Shown in pieces: positions 1 through 9,542 of a stretch of DNA of 64,000 nucleotides; positions within the stretch are counted from its first letter, which is position 1, and every line of letters starts with the position of its first letter. The stretch covers positions 62,001 to 126,000 of the forward strand of contig JAPPKS010000021.1 of the NCBI GenBank assembly GCA_028819845.1, written 5' to 3'. A model generated the notes under the pieces. It worked only from the letters and a program-made list of their open reading frames with translations. It was not told the DNA's origin and searched no databases. The translations under genes were made by a program, and so were the position numbers. Origin of the DNA: Candidatus Poribacteria bacterium. Lineage in GTDB: Bacteria; Poribacteria; WGA-4E; PCPOR2b.

Positions 1-1
1 C

Positions 2-2302
2 ATTATTTATGCTATGGGCGAGATCAATCTGACGGCTAATCGTCCTTACGATAAGTGTGCGGCGGTTGTCGGCGAGGTGATGAAAAATTTTCATCCGCAC
101 GGAGATGGTCCGATTTACGACACATTGGTCGGGTTAGCGCAAGAGTTTGCGATGCGCTACCCGTTAATTGACGGACAGGGGAACTTTGGCTCGATTGATG
201 ATGATCCCCCTGGAGCCATGCGTTACACAGAATGCCGGTTAATGCCAGTTGCTGATGAGATGCTGGCGGACATTCACAAGAATACTGTAGATTTTCAGCC
301 GAACTACAAGGAATCGGCGACCGAGCCCACAGTGCTTCCGGCATGTTTACCTAATTTGATTGTCAACGGCACCACTGGAATCGGCGTCGGATATCTCACG
401 CGTATCCCACCCCATAATTTAAACGAGATTGTCAATGGTTTAATTTTAATTCTTGAGAATCCGGCTGCCACGGTTGAAGAGTTGATGAGATGCATTCCCG
501 GCCCCGATTTTCCGACAGCAGGTTTGATTGTCGGCGAAAACGGCATTCGCGAAACGTATACAGTTGGCAAGGGGAGTATCACGGTTCGGGCAAGAGTTGT
601 GATTGAGCGGTTGGCAGGGGGAAAGGAACAGATTGTCATTACAGAAATACCGTACCAAATCAAGAAAAACCAGTTGCTTGAGAAGATGTATGAACTGGTC
701 GTAAGTAAAACAATCACCGGGATTTCGGACATACGTGACGAATCGGATCGGGAAATACGTGTTATTGTTGAACTGAAGCGGGGCGAGATTGCACAAGTCA
801 TCTTGAATCAATTGTACAAGCACACCCAGATGCAGAGCAACTTCAACTCGATTATGTTGTGCTTGGTCGACGGAATTCCGAAAGTATTGCCTCTGAAAGA
901 GATACTTAAGGCATATCTTGAACACCGGAGAGAAGTTCTTCGTCGTCGAACTCAGTTTGATTTGGATCAATGCGAGAGACGAGCGCACATTCTGGAAGGG
1001 TATCGTATAGCGTTGAATCAAATCGAGGAGGTAATCGAGATTGTTCAGACAGCGGACAATCCGCAAGATGCGAGGGATGAATTGATCAGAACTTTTTCGC
1101 TGTCGGAAATACAAGCCAATGAGATATTGGGAATGACATTACGCCAGTTGACCGGCTTGGAACGACAGAAAATCAATAACGAATACGCCGATCTTCTGGA
1201 AAAGATTGAAGAACTGAAAGCCATTCTCGAAAGTGAGATGTTAATTACCGACATAATCAAGACCGAGCTATTAGAATTAAAATCCAAATACGGGGATGAA
1301 CGTCGAACTGAAATCATTGATGCCGTCAAAGAGTTTAATATTGAAGATTTGATTGCCGATGAAGAGATGGTTGTGGTTATCTCACACACTGGCTACATCA
1401 AGCGGATGCCAATCTCGGTCTACCGCCGCCAGCATCGAGGCGGCGTCGGAGTTATGGGGATGGGGACAAAGGAAGGGGATTTCGTCGAACACATATTTGT
1501 TGCTTCCGCGCACCAGTATATCCTATTCTTTACGGATAGCGGAAAATGTTATTGGCTTAAGGTCTTTCAGATTCCCGAGGGCAGCCGGACATCAATTGGT
1601 CGAGCCATTGTCAACCTTTTACGGGTCGAGAATGACGAAAAAATTACAGCGTTTGTTTCAGTACGGGAGTTTGACGAAAATCGGTTTGTTTTCATGGCAA
1701 CTCAAAATGGGATTGTAAAAAAATGCAGCCTCGACGTTTTCAGTAGGCCGTACTCCGCTGGAATTATCGCCATTAATCTTGATGTAGGAGATAAGTTGAT
1801 TGAAGTACAGTTAACCGAAGGAGACCACCAGGTCGTCCTTGTGACGAAATCCGGACTGTCGATTCGCTTTAATGAGGATGAAGTCCGTAGTATGGGGCGA
1901 ACAGCGGCAGGGGTGCGGGGGATTCGTTTAGCGGATGATGATTTTGTTGTTGGAATGGTGTCTGCCGCGGATGAGAGGCTAATGCTGCTAGTTGTTACGG
2001 AAAACGGCTATGGGAAACGAACTTCCTTGAAGGCATATCGATTGCAAGCGCGTGGCGGAAAGGGAGTAATCGCTATTAAAACAAGCGAGCGAAACGGTAC
2101 CGTCGTCGCCGTTAAAATGGTATCGAATGATGATGAGTTGATTTTCATAAGTTCGAACGGTATGGTGACTCGTATCCCTGTAAGCGACATACGGGCAATT
2201 GGCAGAAATACGCAAGGCGTTCGTCTGATGGCTCTGCGTCCAGATGAAATTGTCGTTGATGTTGGTAAAATTTCTGGAAATGGAAGCGGTGCGCAGGAAT
2301 AG
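2..2302 (+). CDS. gyrA: DNA gyrase subunit A (5' end outside window)
   Basis: This gene encodes the DNA-breaking and DNA-wrapping subunit of gyrase, which introduces negative supercoils together with GyrB. The reading frame is already open at base 2, before the first ATG at 14, so the N-terminus lies outside the window. The catalytic tyrosine is in GAMRYTECRL (codon 224-226). The quinolone-region block HPHGDGPIYDT has glycine where E. coli has Ser83. The C-terminal half carries the repeated blades of the GyrA beta-pinwheel, including QHRGGVGVMGMG, a slightly degenerate GyrA box, and a later QARGGKG copy. This pinwheel supports GyrA over ParC. The gene ends 19 bases before the next gene on the same strand. 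Confidence 0.93.
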   Translation: MIYAMGEINLTANRPYDKCAAVVGEVMKNFHPHGDGPIYDTLVGLAQEFAMRYPLIDGQGNFGSIDDDPPGAMRYTECRLMPVADEMLADIHKNTVDFQPNYKESATEPTVLPACLPNLIVNGTTGIGVGYLTRIPPHNLNEIVNGLILILENPAATVEELMRCIPGPDFPTAGLIVGENGIRETYTVGKGSITVRARVVIERLAGGKEQIVITEIPYQIKKNQLLEKMYELVVSKTITGISDIRDESDREIRVIVELKRGEIAQVILNQLYKHTQMQSNFNSIMLCLVDGIPKVLPLKEILKAYLEHRREVLRRRTQFDLDQCERRAHILEGYRIALNQIEEVIEIVQTADNPQDARDELIRTFSLSEIQANEILGMTLRQLTGLERQKINNEYADLLEKIEELKAILESEMLITDIIKTELLELKSKYGDERRTEIIDAVKEFNIEDLIADEEMVVVISHTGYIKRMPISVYRRQHRGGVGVMGMGTKEGDFVEHIFVASAHQYILFFTDSGKCYWLKVFQIPEGSRTSIGRAIVNLLRVENDEKITAFVSVREFDENRFVFMATQNGIVKKCSLDVFSRPYSAGIIAINLDVGDKLIEVQLTEGDHQVVLVTKSGLSIRFNEDEVRSMGRTAAGVRGIRLADDDFVVGMVSAADERLMLLVVTENGYGKRTSLKAYRLQARGGKGVIAIKTSERNGTVVAVKMVSNDDELIFISSNGMVTRIPVSDIRAIGRNTQGVRLMALRPDEIVVDVGKISGNGSGAQE

Positions 2303-2321
2303 CGTGTAAAGGGAAACTGAA

Positions 2322-3830
2322 ATGGTAAGATTGATCTCATCTGTTCTCATGTTTTACGTTTTACGTATAGCGCATTACATTATTTTGGTAGTATTTGCAG
2401 TTTCCTTGACCCGGGCCGATATGATGGGCGGCGATCCGCCCGGTGTAAATCACACAGCGTTAAACCGTGTGTATGAAAAGGCGAGCCGTGTTTATTCGCA
2501 ACTAGCTTGGGCAACTTACCTACGATCAAATTACCTGAGGTTCGATAAACAACAGTCTGATGTGAAAAGGGCATATGAGGAGGTTTTGAGAGAATTTGAG
2601 CAGTCTGCCTTTGTACATACTCAATTTGCGAGTCTTTTGATAGACTTGCAAAACATCAGAGCGGCCGAAAAGGAATGCCGCAGGGCGATTGCGATAAATC
2701 CAGAAATGCCAGCTCCCCATTTTCTGCTGGGTTATATTTTAATACTGCGGCAAAAAAATAGCACTGGAAATTTGGACGATGCCGTAGCAGAATTCGAGAA
2801 AGTGATTGAACTCAATTCCAATCATGCTACAGTATACTTTGGGGGTATTATTGTTAAATGCCTCGTTGACTCCCATCGATATCTTGGTACTCTTGCATAC
2901 AACCGAGAGGATTATGAATCAGCGGTTCACGCTTTCAAGGAACTGACGCGTATCGAATCTTATCAGCCGATATACCATAAGGGACTCGGTGATGCTTACA
3001 AGGGTTTGGGGAAGAATGAAGAAGCGATATCCGCTTATGAGCGGGCGGTCAGGATTGATCGAAATATGGCGCAGGTGTATCAAGAACTGGGGAAACTATA
3101 TATTGCAGAATATGAAAAACTAGAAAATCAAATTTGGAATCAGTCAGGAACAACAAACACGGCGGAGATCGCGGAAGAAAATCTATTAAAAGGCATCAAT
3201 GCTTATATAGAACTACGCCGGCTTCATCCAGCAGAGCGAGACAAGTACGATTACGGGCTGACGGTTTTTCGTACTCGTCTTGGAAGCCTCTATACCTATT
3301 TGTCGAATGAAGAAAAAGCAATAGAGGTATTACAAGGGGTTTTAGATGAAGATTCGGACAACGTAGATGCAAACTATTGGATTGGACTTTCTTATCAGGC
3401 GCGTGGGAACTTCGAGAAAGCCGAACTCTATCTCAGAAAAGTCGTTGCACTAGCTCCCAATCGTGACGAGGGATATAATGCACTGGGTTATCTCTTTGCG
3501 GAATATAGCACCAATCTAGACGAGGCTGTTGAACTCATTAAGAAAGCACTGGAGAAATCACCGGAAAATGGAGCTTACCTTGATAGTTTGGGTTGGGCAT
3601 ATTTCAAGCAAGGGAAACTGACCGCCGCGCTAGAGCATCTTGAAAAGGCTGTCAGCTACATACCCAACAGCGTTGAAATCCAGGATCATCTTGGCGAAGT
3701 CTATCTGAAGGTCGGGTACAAAAAGAAAGCAATTGCAGCTTGGCGTAAAGCGATTCAACTTGAACCAGACAATGTGAAAATACAGGAAAAATTGATAAGA
3801 TTGGAAGATGGGGAGAGTGAAGAACGGTAG
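2322..3830 (+). CDS. TPR-repeat protein with N-terminal hydrophobic segment
   Basis: This 502-residue protein is predicted to be exported or membrane-anchored. Residues 8-30 are hydrophobic (FYVLRIAHYIILVVFAVSL) and are followed by tetratricopeptide repeats over most of residues 45-495. Typical repeat cores are visible, such as AIAINPEMPAPHFLLGYI, GLGDAYKGLGKNEEAISAY and LGEVYLKVGYKKKAIAAW. TPR arrays bind partner proteins, but nothing in the sequence names the partner. It starts 19 bases after gyrA and ends 61 bases before the metallopeptidase, so the three could be co-transcribed. The ATG at 2349 is an alternative start. The specific role is unknown. Confidence 0.85.
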   Translation: MVRLISSVLMFYVLRIAHYIILVVFAVSLTRADMMGGDPPGVNHTALNRVYEKASRVYSQLAWATYLRSNYLRFDKQQSDVKRAYEEVLREFEQSAFVHTQFASLLIDLQNIRAAEKECRRAIAINPEMPAPHFLLGYILILRQKNSTGNLDDAVAEFEKVIELNSNHATVYFGGIIVKCLVDSHRYLGTLAYNREDYESAVHAFKELTRIESYQPIYHKGLGDAYKGLGKNEEAISAYERAVRIDRNMAQVYQELGKLYIAEYEKLENQIWNQSGTTNTAEIAEENLLKGINAYIELRRLHPAERDKYDYGLTVFRTRLGSLYTYLSNEEKAIEVLQGVLDEDSDNVDANYWIGLSYQARGNFEKAELYLRKVVALAPNRDEGYNALGYLFAEYSTNLDEAVELIKKALEKSPENGAYLDSLGWAYFKQGKLTAALEHLEKAVSYIPNSVEIQDHLGEVYLKVGYKKKAIAAWRKAIQLEPDNVKIQEKLIRLEDGESEER

Positions 3831-3891
3831 ACGAAGAGATAACCGCTAGGTTTAAGGGTGGGAGAACGAGCGGAATAGGGTGAGGAGAAGA

Positions 3892-5694
3892 ATGACGGCA
3901 AATCCAATCCAACTTTACGTTTCTCGTTCTACGCATTTCGCATTGCGGCATATTACAATTATCTTCACGGTATTGGGAGTGCCAACGGTTCATGGCTGGA
4001 TTGATGGTACTCCCTTTTTTTATGACCGATCGAACGTATGGGTAAGTAGCGAAATAGTCTTAGATGTAGATACTGACGATAAATCTATCACTCTCCCGAA
4101 CCCGCCTGTTGATACTTCTGTGCCTGCTCAACCGTGCGTACCCGAACTGGCAGTAGGAAGCCGCCAATCTTTCTTCTCAATTGATTTTAGAAAGCGCGAA
4201 CAATATGTTGTTCAATCGACATTACAAAAAGTTGGAACATTCTGCTACATTTTCGTCGAAGATTCACAGTGGGGACAGACTGTGAATGCGGCGGCCGTTG
4301 AGGCTGTCCGGCACGCGTTTGACGACGCGACACCGGCCGATTTAGGGCGGGGTATTTACGAAATTGAGACTGCACTATTTGGACCTCCCCCCAACATTGA
4401 CGGTGAGGATAAAATCTATATTCTCCTACTAGACATTCGCGATCTCGCGACAGTCAGCGGCGGATTTATAGGTGGATTTTTTAGCCCCGTCGATCAACAG
4501 CGGGGGGTGCTTCGACATCCGGAATTCGGCACACTGGTGCATAGCAATGAGCGCGACATGATTTATGTTGACACCCATCCCCTAGATGCTGGAGGCGAAA
4601 AAGGGTTGGGAGTATTAGCGCACGAATTTCAGCACCTTATTCACTGGCAGCAGGACAAAGACGAAGAGATTTGGGTCAATGAAGGGTGTTCTGATTACGC
4701 CATGTTTATCTGTGGATACAGTGTTGAAGACCATGTCATACCATTTGAACGAAATGCGAGTGTATCATTGGTCAATTGGCCGCATGGATCTCGCAGCCAG
4801 TTATCGCATTATGGCGCGGCGTATATGTGGATGCTGTATCTCCACGAACATTACGGCGGCGCAGAAACCATCGCGGCCGTTGTAAAACAGCGTGGAAATG
4901 GAATTACCGGTATCAATAATGCGTTAGATTCGCGCGGCGTAACGAAGAGGTTTTCAACCATCTTTTCCGACTGGAAGATAGCGAACTTCTTGGACGACTC
5001 CGATTTTGCAGAAGGCCAGTATGGTTATAGAAACGAGCATCTGAATCTGCAGCTCCACCGTAACCATCAGTCTCATCCGGTTGCCGTTACCGGAAACAGG
5101 CTTGCTGCCTATGCGGCAGACTATATAGGCCTGTCAGCCGTGGGTGGGGCGGGATCATTGAACATCGCTATTGAGACTGATGGGGAGCACGCTTACCAAA
5201 TACGGGTGATTGAACTACAATCTTCTCAGCCGATTGCCGTTCGCCGCATGCCGTTGATCGGGGATGGGAAGGCACAACTCAGCATTCCAAATTTTGGAAC
5301 GGCCGTCGAACAAGTTATTCTTGTACCCAGTGTGCAACCGGAACCATTCTCATCAATCGAAAAGACAACATCTTACGCCTACAGTACTAGACTAGGCGAG
5401 AACGTAGCGTTTCGTTTGGCTGTATTGCCGAATCCCGTACATCCAAGGTATTGGGATATCATCGCTGTTCCAGACGACGTGATAAGTGTGATGGCGCCGC
5501 TAATCTCCGTAACCGAGGGTGAATCGGTGGTTACATCCGTGATTACGGCGAGAGTACCAATGAAATCCGTTCGGTCTGGAGCGCTTTATTCGTTTCCGCT
5601 CTACCTTTCGCCGGCGGTCAACTTGGAAGAGGTTCACTGGAAAGTGTTCTTTTTGGATGCGCTGGTGGGCGAGGGCAATCTTGAACCGAATTAG
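3892..5694 (+). CDS. Secreted zinc metallopeptidase (HEXXH, M30-like)
   Basis: This is a predicted exported protease of 600 residues. An N-terminal hydrophobic stretch (HITIIFTVLGVPTVHG) looks like a signal peptide. The zinc site is HEFQH at residues 244-248, followed 16 residues later by Glu264 in WVNEGCSDYA, an arrangement like the hyicolysin (M30) type of gluzincin. The C-terminal 200 residues look beta-rich and may be a binding domain. I chose the ATG at 3892 over the GTG at 3880, because the GTG lies just upstream of the AGGAG Shine-Dalgarno at 3883-3887. The substrate is unknown. The family assignment is moderate, and the metallopeptidase class is well supported. Confidence 0.78.
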   Translation: MTANPIQLYVSRSTHFALRHITIIFTVLGVPTVHGWIDGTPFFYDRSNVWVSSEIVLDVDTDDKSITLPNPPVDTSVPAQPCVPELAVGSRQSFFSIDFRKREQYVVQSTLQKVGTFCYIFVEDSQWGQTVNAAAVEAVRHAFDDATPADLGRGIYEIETALFGPPPNIDGEDKIYILLLDIRDLATVSGGFIGGFFSPVDQQRGVLRHPEFGTLVHSNERDMIYVDTHPLDAGGEKGLGVLAHEFQHLIHWQQDKDEEIWVNEGCSDYAMFICGYSVEDHVIPFERNASVSLVNWPHGSRSQLSHYGAAYMWMLYLHEHYGGAETIAAVVKQRGNGITGINNALDSRGVTKRFSTIFSDWKIANFLDDSDFAEGQYGYRNEHLNLQLHRNHQSHPVAVTGNRLAAYAADYIGLSAVGGAGSLNIAIETDGEHAYQIRVIELQSSQPIAVRRMPLIGDGKAQLSIPNFGTAVEQVILVPSVQPEPFSSIEKTTSYAYSTRLGENVAFRLAVLPNPVHPRYWDIIAVPDDVISVMAPLISVTEGESVVTSVITARVPMKSVRSGALYSFPLYLSPAVNLEEVHWKVFFLDALVGEGNLEPN

Positions 5695-5931
5695 TGCGTG
5701 GCGTCGTGTAAATGTATCTCTCGTATTCGTGGGAATTGCTCAAGTTTAGCATGGGTACTTTAGCGGTCACGCGTAAAAAGGTCACCTTCGGCAAAATTTA
5801 ACACGCTACTTGAGATTGGATGAATCACAGATGTTGTCCTTTTATTGGTTGCAGTATGACTCAATATATAGTATAATACCGCCTTTGAACCACGAGAGTA
5901 ATTTTCGCGTTTAAGACGGAGACCGATAGCA

Positions 5932-6822
5932 ATGCAGCCGGTGAAAATTGGAAAGAAGGCATTACAAACAGCTAACTGCGAGCCTACACTTAACGACACG
6001 GAAGTACTCGATTTCTGCAGACAGGGTTACTTGGTGTACGAAGGTGTCGTTCCGAACGAAATCAACCGGAGAGTTTATGAATTCATTGAAAAGCATGGAC
6101 AGGCACCTCTTCGACAGGAGGATTGGTTCATTGAGAACGTGCTTCTCAATCCGCAGGCGGCAGGTGCAGTACGGTCGCTTCTAGGCGAGGAATTCGGCCT
6201 TCCGGTTGGCGTGGCAAATCATCGGCTGCAATGTCCGGCACCGGCGCAGTGCTGGCACCGGGATGGCGGCTCACGATTTGGCCCGGAAACAAATCATTTG
6301 CAGGTATTTTATTACCCACAAGATACCCCTGTAGAGCTTGGTCCTACGGAGATAGTACCCGGCTCCCATTTCCTCTTTTGCTTGCAAAGTTGGATGCAAC
6401 ACTACGGCAACATTCGATCGGGACTTCGCATGGCTTCTCCGGCTGGTACTATTTTCATCACAGCTTATCCCATCTGGCATCGCCGCTCTGAGTCCACTGC
6501 GCAAGGACTCCGTAATATGTTGAAATACTGCTACTGGCGAACGGTGCCACCCCAGCGGGATTGGATTGCCGAACCGGACTTTGATTTCGCTATGGCTCAA
6601 TTTAGCTTCGGCGGCGTCCCCCGGCAGCAATTCCGAGATTGGTATGATGCCGCGGCGATGTTTTGCTGGTTGTGTGGGGATATGAGTATACTCCGGGAGT
6701 TGGTGGGCGGTGAAGATTGGCCCATGGGCTACCCGCCACCTCGATCCTCGGCACAGATATATCCGCCCCAAGGGTTCTACAGATTTCCGATAAGCCCAAT
6801 AAAAGACCAAATTAAGGTTTGA
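5932..6822 (+). CDS. Phytanoyl-CoA dioxygenase (PhyH) family protein 1
   Basis: This is a predicted Fe(II)/2-oxoglutarate-dependent oxygenase of 296 residues, the usual PhyH size. The iron facial triad is visible as His109-x-Asp111 (CWHRDGG) and distal His183 (PIWHRR). Arg194, eleven residues after the distal histidine, fits the 2-oxoglutarate carboxylate ligand. The N-terminus shares the block CEPTLxDxxVLxFCxxGY with the three other PhyH proteins in this window, and it is closest to the copy at 40887. It is the first gene of a same-strand cluster (5.9-10.4 kb) with two more PhyH genes, two small unknown proteins and an isomerase. The substrate is unknown. PhyH enzymes hydroxylate diverse lipids and small metabolites, so phytanoyl-CoA itself should not be assumed. 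Confidence 0.88.
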   Translation: MQPVKIGKKALQTANCEPTLNDTEVLDFCRQGYLVYEGVVPNEINRRVYEFIEKHGQAPLRQEDWFIENVLLNPQAAGAVRSLLGEEFGLPVGVANHRLQCPAPAQCWHRDGGSRFGPETNHLQVFYYPQDTPVELGPTEIVPGSHFLFCLQSWMQHYGNIRSGLRMASPAGTIFITAYPIWHRRSESTAQGLRNMLKYCYWRTVPPQRDWIAEPDFDFAMAQFSFGGVPRQQFRDWYDAAAMFCWLCGDMSILRELVGGEDWPMGYPPPRSSAQIYPPQGFYRFPISPIKDQIKV

Positions 6823-6897
6823 GGCTGATGGATTGATAATGGTATACGGAGGACCTCGGTTAGGAGTTTATAAAAAAGAAGTGGAGGTGGATCCACA

Positions 6898-7716
6898 ATG
6901 AAGCTAGATAAAGAGACGAGAACTTTTGATTGTGATCCTACACTGACGGACTCTCAGGTATTGGAGTTCTGTAGTCACGGCGCAATCGTACTGGAAAGTG
7001 TCATTCCAGACGCAATTAATCAGCGAACAGACGAATATCTAGTCGAACATCCGACCGGAGAACCAAGCACAATCATTCTTGAGGATTGGTTTCTTGAGAA
7101 TGTGCTGCTTCATCCCCAAGTAGCAGGCGCTGTGAGGTCAATACTCGGGCGGAATGTCGGTTTGCCGGTACTTATGAGTAATCATCGTGCCAAATGTCCC
7201 GCTCCTGCGCAGGGGTGGCATCACGACGGCGACTCGGTGTTCGGTCCCGAAGTCAATTATTTACAGGTGTTCTATTATCCGAAGGATGTCACGCCAGAGA
7301 TGGGACCGACTGAAATTTTGCCCGGTTCGCATTTAGCGCCGACAGGGCGAGATATAGCATGGCGTGGAGGGCGCCTAATGGACTCGCCCGCGGGCACAGT
7401 TTTCATTACGATGTATCCAATCCTGCACCGCAAGGGCGAGTCTACCGTCGAGGGGATAAGAAATATGTTAAAGTGGAGTTACTGGCGAACAGTGCCTCCC
7501 CAACGGGATTGGGTTGTCGAACCAGACTTTGATTTCCACACGGCGAACTATGGCGGACATGGGACAGCGAAACTTGTGGCGCACAAGTTCTTCTGGCTAT
7601 GCGGCAATGGGGACGGATTTCGCACAATGGGCGGTCAAGCTTGGCCCTATTCGGGTTCGCAGGCTAACCAAATTCAAAAATCATATGGGTTTCCATCTGG
7701 TCCGCCGCAATGGTAA
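6898..7716 (+). CDS. Phytanoyl-CoA dioxygenase (PhyH) family protein 2
   Basis: This second predicted Fe(II)/2-oxoglutarate oxygenase has 272 residues and complete metal ligands: His108-x-Asp110 (GWHHDGD), distal His177 (PILHRK) and Arg188 for 2-oxoglutarate. The loop between the iron motif and the distal histidine is about six residues shorter than in the copies at 5932 and 8243 (LAPTGRDIAWRGG region), which would change the substrate pocket. A strong GGAGGTG Shine-Dalgarno sits about nine bases before the ATG. The gene lies 75 bases after PhyH 1 and is followed by the small protein at 7828. The substrate is unknown. Confidence 0.88.
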   Translation: MKLDKETRTFDCDPTLTDSQVLEFCSHGAIVLESVIPDAINQRTDEYLVEHPTGEPSTIILEDWFLENVLLHPQVAGAVRSILGRNVGLPVLMSNHRAKCPAPAQGWHHDGDSVFGPEVNYLQVFYYPKDVTPEMGPTEILPGSHLAPTGRDIAWRGGRLMDSPAGTVFITMYPILHRKGESTVEGIRNMLKWSYWRTVPPQRDWVVEPDFDFHTANYGGHGTAKLVAHKFFWLCGNGDGFRTMGGQAWPYSGSQANQIQKSYGFPSGPPQW

Positions 7717-7827
7717 CCTAGTCTAAACTTTTGTAGTAATTGAAACCTTGGAATTTTAGTTTAATTTTAACCAATGGTCGAACCAAGTGTACTGATGCGG
7801 TAAAAGTTAATATGGAGGGAATACTTT

Positions 7828-8187
7828 ATGGCAACGGTAAAGCAACAAATTGAACAATGCATTGAAGCGCTGAGACAGGATGCGCTTACCGAAGCAGACC
7901 TGTCCGCAGTTCTTGATGCGCTTGATGAGACAAAACCGAAACGCCAAAACTTGCTCTACCTTCAAACCGGAGGGACTTCCGTCGGGTCAGGCGCCCACGG
8001 TTGCACCATGGTTGTGGATGGTCAGATTACTGAACCACCGGATCAAGACAATTGGCCGTATAACTCACCGCTTGATGCAATGCGAGATGGATGGCGGATT
8101 ATTGAATTCCCCAACTTGGCGTTGTTGATGGACGAATCACGCACATACGGGCTTGGCTGCGAGTTTATCCTAGAAAAATGGGAGTAA
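7828..8187 (+). CDS. Unknown small protein, PhyH-associated family, copy 1
   Basis: This is a 119-residue protein that I do not recognise. It has no signal peptide or membrane segment. The first ~45 residues look helical (KQQIEQCIEALRQDAL, then LSAVLDALDE). The C-terminal ~50 residues are strongly conserved with the copy at 9165: YNSPLDAMRDGW, then a hydrophobic stretch, then YGLGCEFILEK. A GGAGG Shine-Dalgarno lies nine bases before the ATG. Each copy directly follows a PhyH gene, which suggests a partner, chaperone or regulatory subunit for these oxygenases; that is inference from position only. Confidence 0.75.
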   Translation: MATVKQQIEQCIEALRQDALTEADLSAVLDALDETKPKRQNLLYLQTGGTSVGSGAHGCTMVVDGQITEPPDQDNWPYNSPLDAMRDGWRIIEFPNLALLMDESRTYGLGCEFILEKWE

Positions 8188-8242
8188 GCTAAAACGCCCG
8201 TAATCGGGTCTGTGGGCAAACACTCTTCATTATGGGAATGAG

Positions 8243-9082
8243 ATGAAAACCTATAACTGCAAACCCACGCTCACAGACCATGAAATTATTGAGTTTTGTA
8301 AATATGGCTACCTCATGTTGGAGGAAGTGGTACCCGACGAGATTAATGAGCGAGTCATGGCCTTTTGCGATGCGCATCCTGAAGGCAACCCAAACGATTT
8401 CCTGAAAGAAGCATGGTTTGTCGATCAAGTCTTGTGCAACGCGCCGGCGGCAGGTGCGGTGAGGTCCCTACTCGGCCGTGATTATGGGATGCCGCTCACT
8501 ATCAGCAACCATCGTGTCCATTGCCCTAGAGAGATTAACGGCGGTTGGCATTGTGACGATGGTTCGCAACGTGCGCCGAATGTCGATTACCTTCAGGTGT
8601 TTTACTACCCTCAAGCGACGCCTCTTGAGATGGGGCCAACCGAAGTGTTGCCCGGTTCCCACCATCTGTCCATGTCTTCCCATTTTATGAAACACCTTGA
8701 TTCAATTGTTGACGCCCGCAAGACTGCTGCGCCGGCTGGTTCCATTTTTATTACTGTCTATTCTATTTGGCACCGTGCCACTACTGCTACGGCAGCGGGA
8801 ATTCGAAATCTGATTAAGTATACTTATTGGCGCACCGCCGCGCCGGCGCGCGACTGGGTTATCGATCCGGATTTCAGGTTGGAGAATGCAGACTTTGCCA
8901 CGGGTTCGCCAGAACCCCGCCGTGACTGGTCGCGCGTCTGCCACGATGCTGCAAGGATGTACCTATGGCTACGCGGCGAACTGAATAACTACGAATGGAT
9001 TGGCGGACTTGCCTGGCCTGCTTCAGCAACCGCGGCGCATGCGAGAGGGTTTTGTCCGGGCCTGCCCGCCGACTTAACTTAG
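8243..9082 (+). CDS. Phytanoyl-CoA dioxygenase (PhyH) family protein 3
   Basis: This is the third predicted Fe(II)/2-oxoglutarate oxygenase of the cluster, with 279 residues. The metal ligands are His103-x-Asp105 (GWHCDDG) and distal His177 (SIWHRA), and Arg188 is placed to bind 2-oxoglutarate. It shares CKPTLTDHEIIEFC at the N-terminus and the LQVFYYPQ and GPTEVLPGSH blocks with its paralogues. The region before the iron motif (CPREINGG) differs from the CPAPxQ of the other three, so its substrate may differ. It begins 55 bases after the first small unknown protein and ends 82 bases before the second, giving an alternating order of oxygenase and small protein. Confidence 0.88.
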   Translation: MKTYNCKPTLTDHEIIEFCKYGYLMLEEVVPDEINERVMAFCDAHPEGNPNDFLKEAWFVDQVLCNAPAAGAVRSLLGRDYGMPLTISNHRVHCPREINGGWHCDDGSQRAPNVDYLQVFYYPQATPLEMGPTEVLPGSHHLSMSSHFMKHLDSIVDARKTAAPAGSIFITVYSIWHRATTATAAGIRNLIKYTYWRTAAPARDWVIDPDFRLENADFATGSPEPRRDWSRVCHDAARMYLWLRGELNNYEWIGGLAWPASATAAHARGFCPGLPADLT

Positions 9083-9164
9083 CATGTACTATTTGCGCGG
9101 GTTACGTGTCATGTGAGTCGCCCTCTGACGATATTGACCAACCTATCACCAATCAAGGCAATTC

Positions 9165-9542
9165 ATGGCGGTACCGACAGCGCATCTCACGCACATCCGA
9201 AACCAACTTGAGAAGTGCCGCAATAAACTGGCGCAAGGTAGTTTGACGCGTGATGACCTGCAGACAATCATTGACGCGCTGGACGAGGCCGAGCGACATG
9301 TTCAGGATATTCTTTATATTCAGGCGGCAAGTACAGCGCTTGAATCTCCCGTTTTGGGTATGTCGCTCTATGCCAATGGGAGGCGAATTCCGCTGCCATC
9401 TAATCGAACTGAACTACCGTATCAATCCGTCATTGAAGCAATGCGCGACGGCTGGCACATTATCAGTTTTCCCAATACGGCGTTGGTTATGGATGATTCA
9501 ATCACTTATGGACTGGGGTGCGAATTTATCTTGGAAAAATAA
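9165..9542 (+). CDS. Unknown small protein, PhyH-associated family, copy 2
   Basis: This 125-residue protein is a paralogue of the one at 7828. It shares a helical N-terminal half (LTRDDLQTIIDALDEAERH) and the signature YQSVIEAMRDGWHII, FPNTALVMDDS and YGLGCEFILEK. No catalytic motif, signal peptide or membrane segment is visible. Its TAA stop is followed with no gap by the ATG of the isomerase-like gene at 9543, so the two are probably translationally coupled. Recurrence behind a second PhyH gene makes a functional link to those enzymes likely, but the role is unknown. Confidence 0.75.
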   Translation: MAVPTAHLTHIRNQLEKCRNKLAQGSLTRDDLQTIIDALDEAERHVQDILYIQAASTALESPVLGMSLYANGRRIPLPSNRTELPYQSVIEAMRDGWHIISFPNTALVMDDSITYGLGCEFILEK

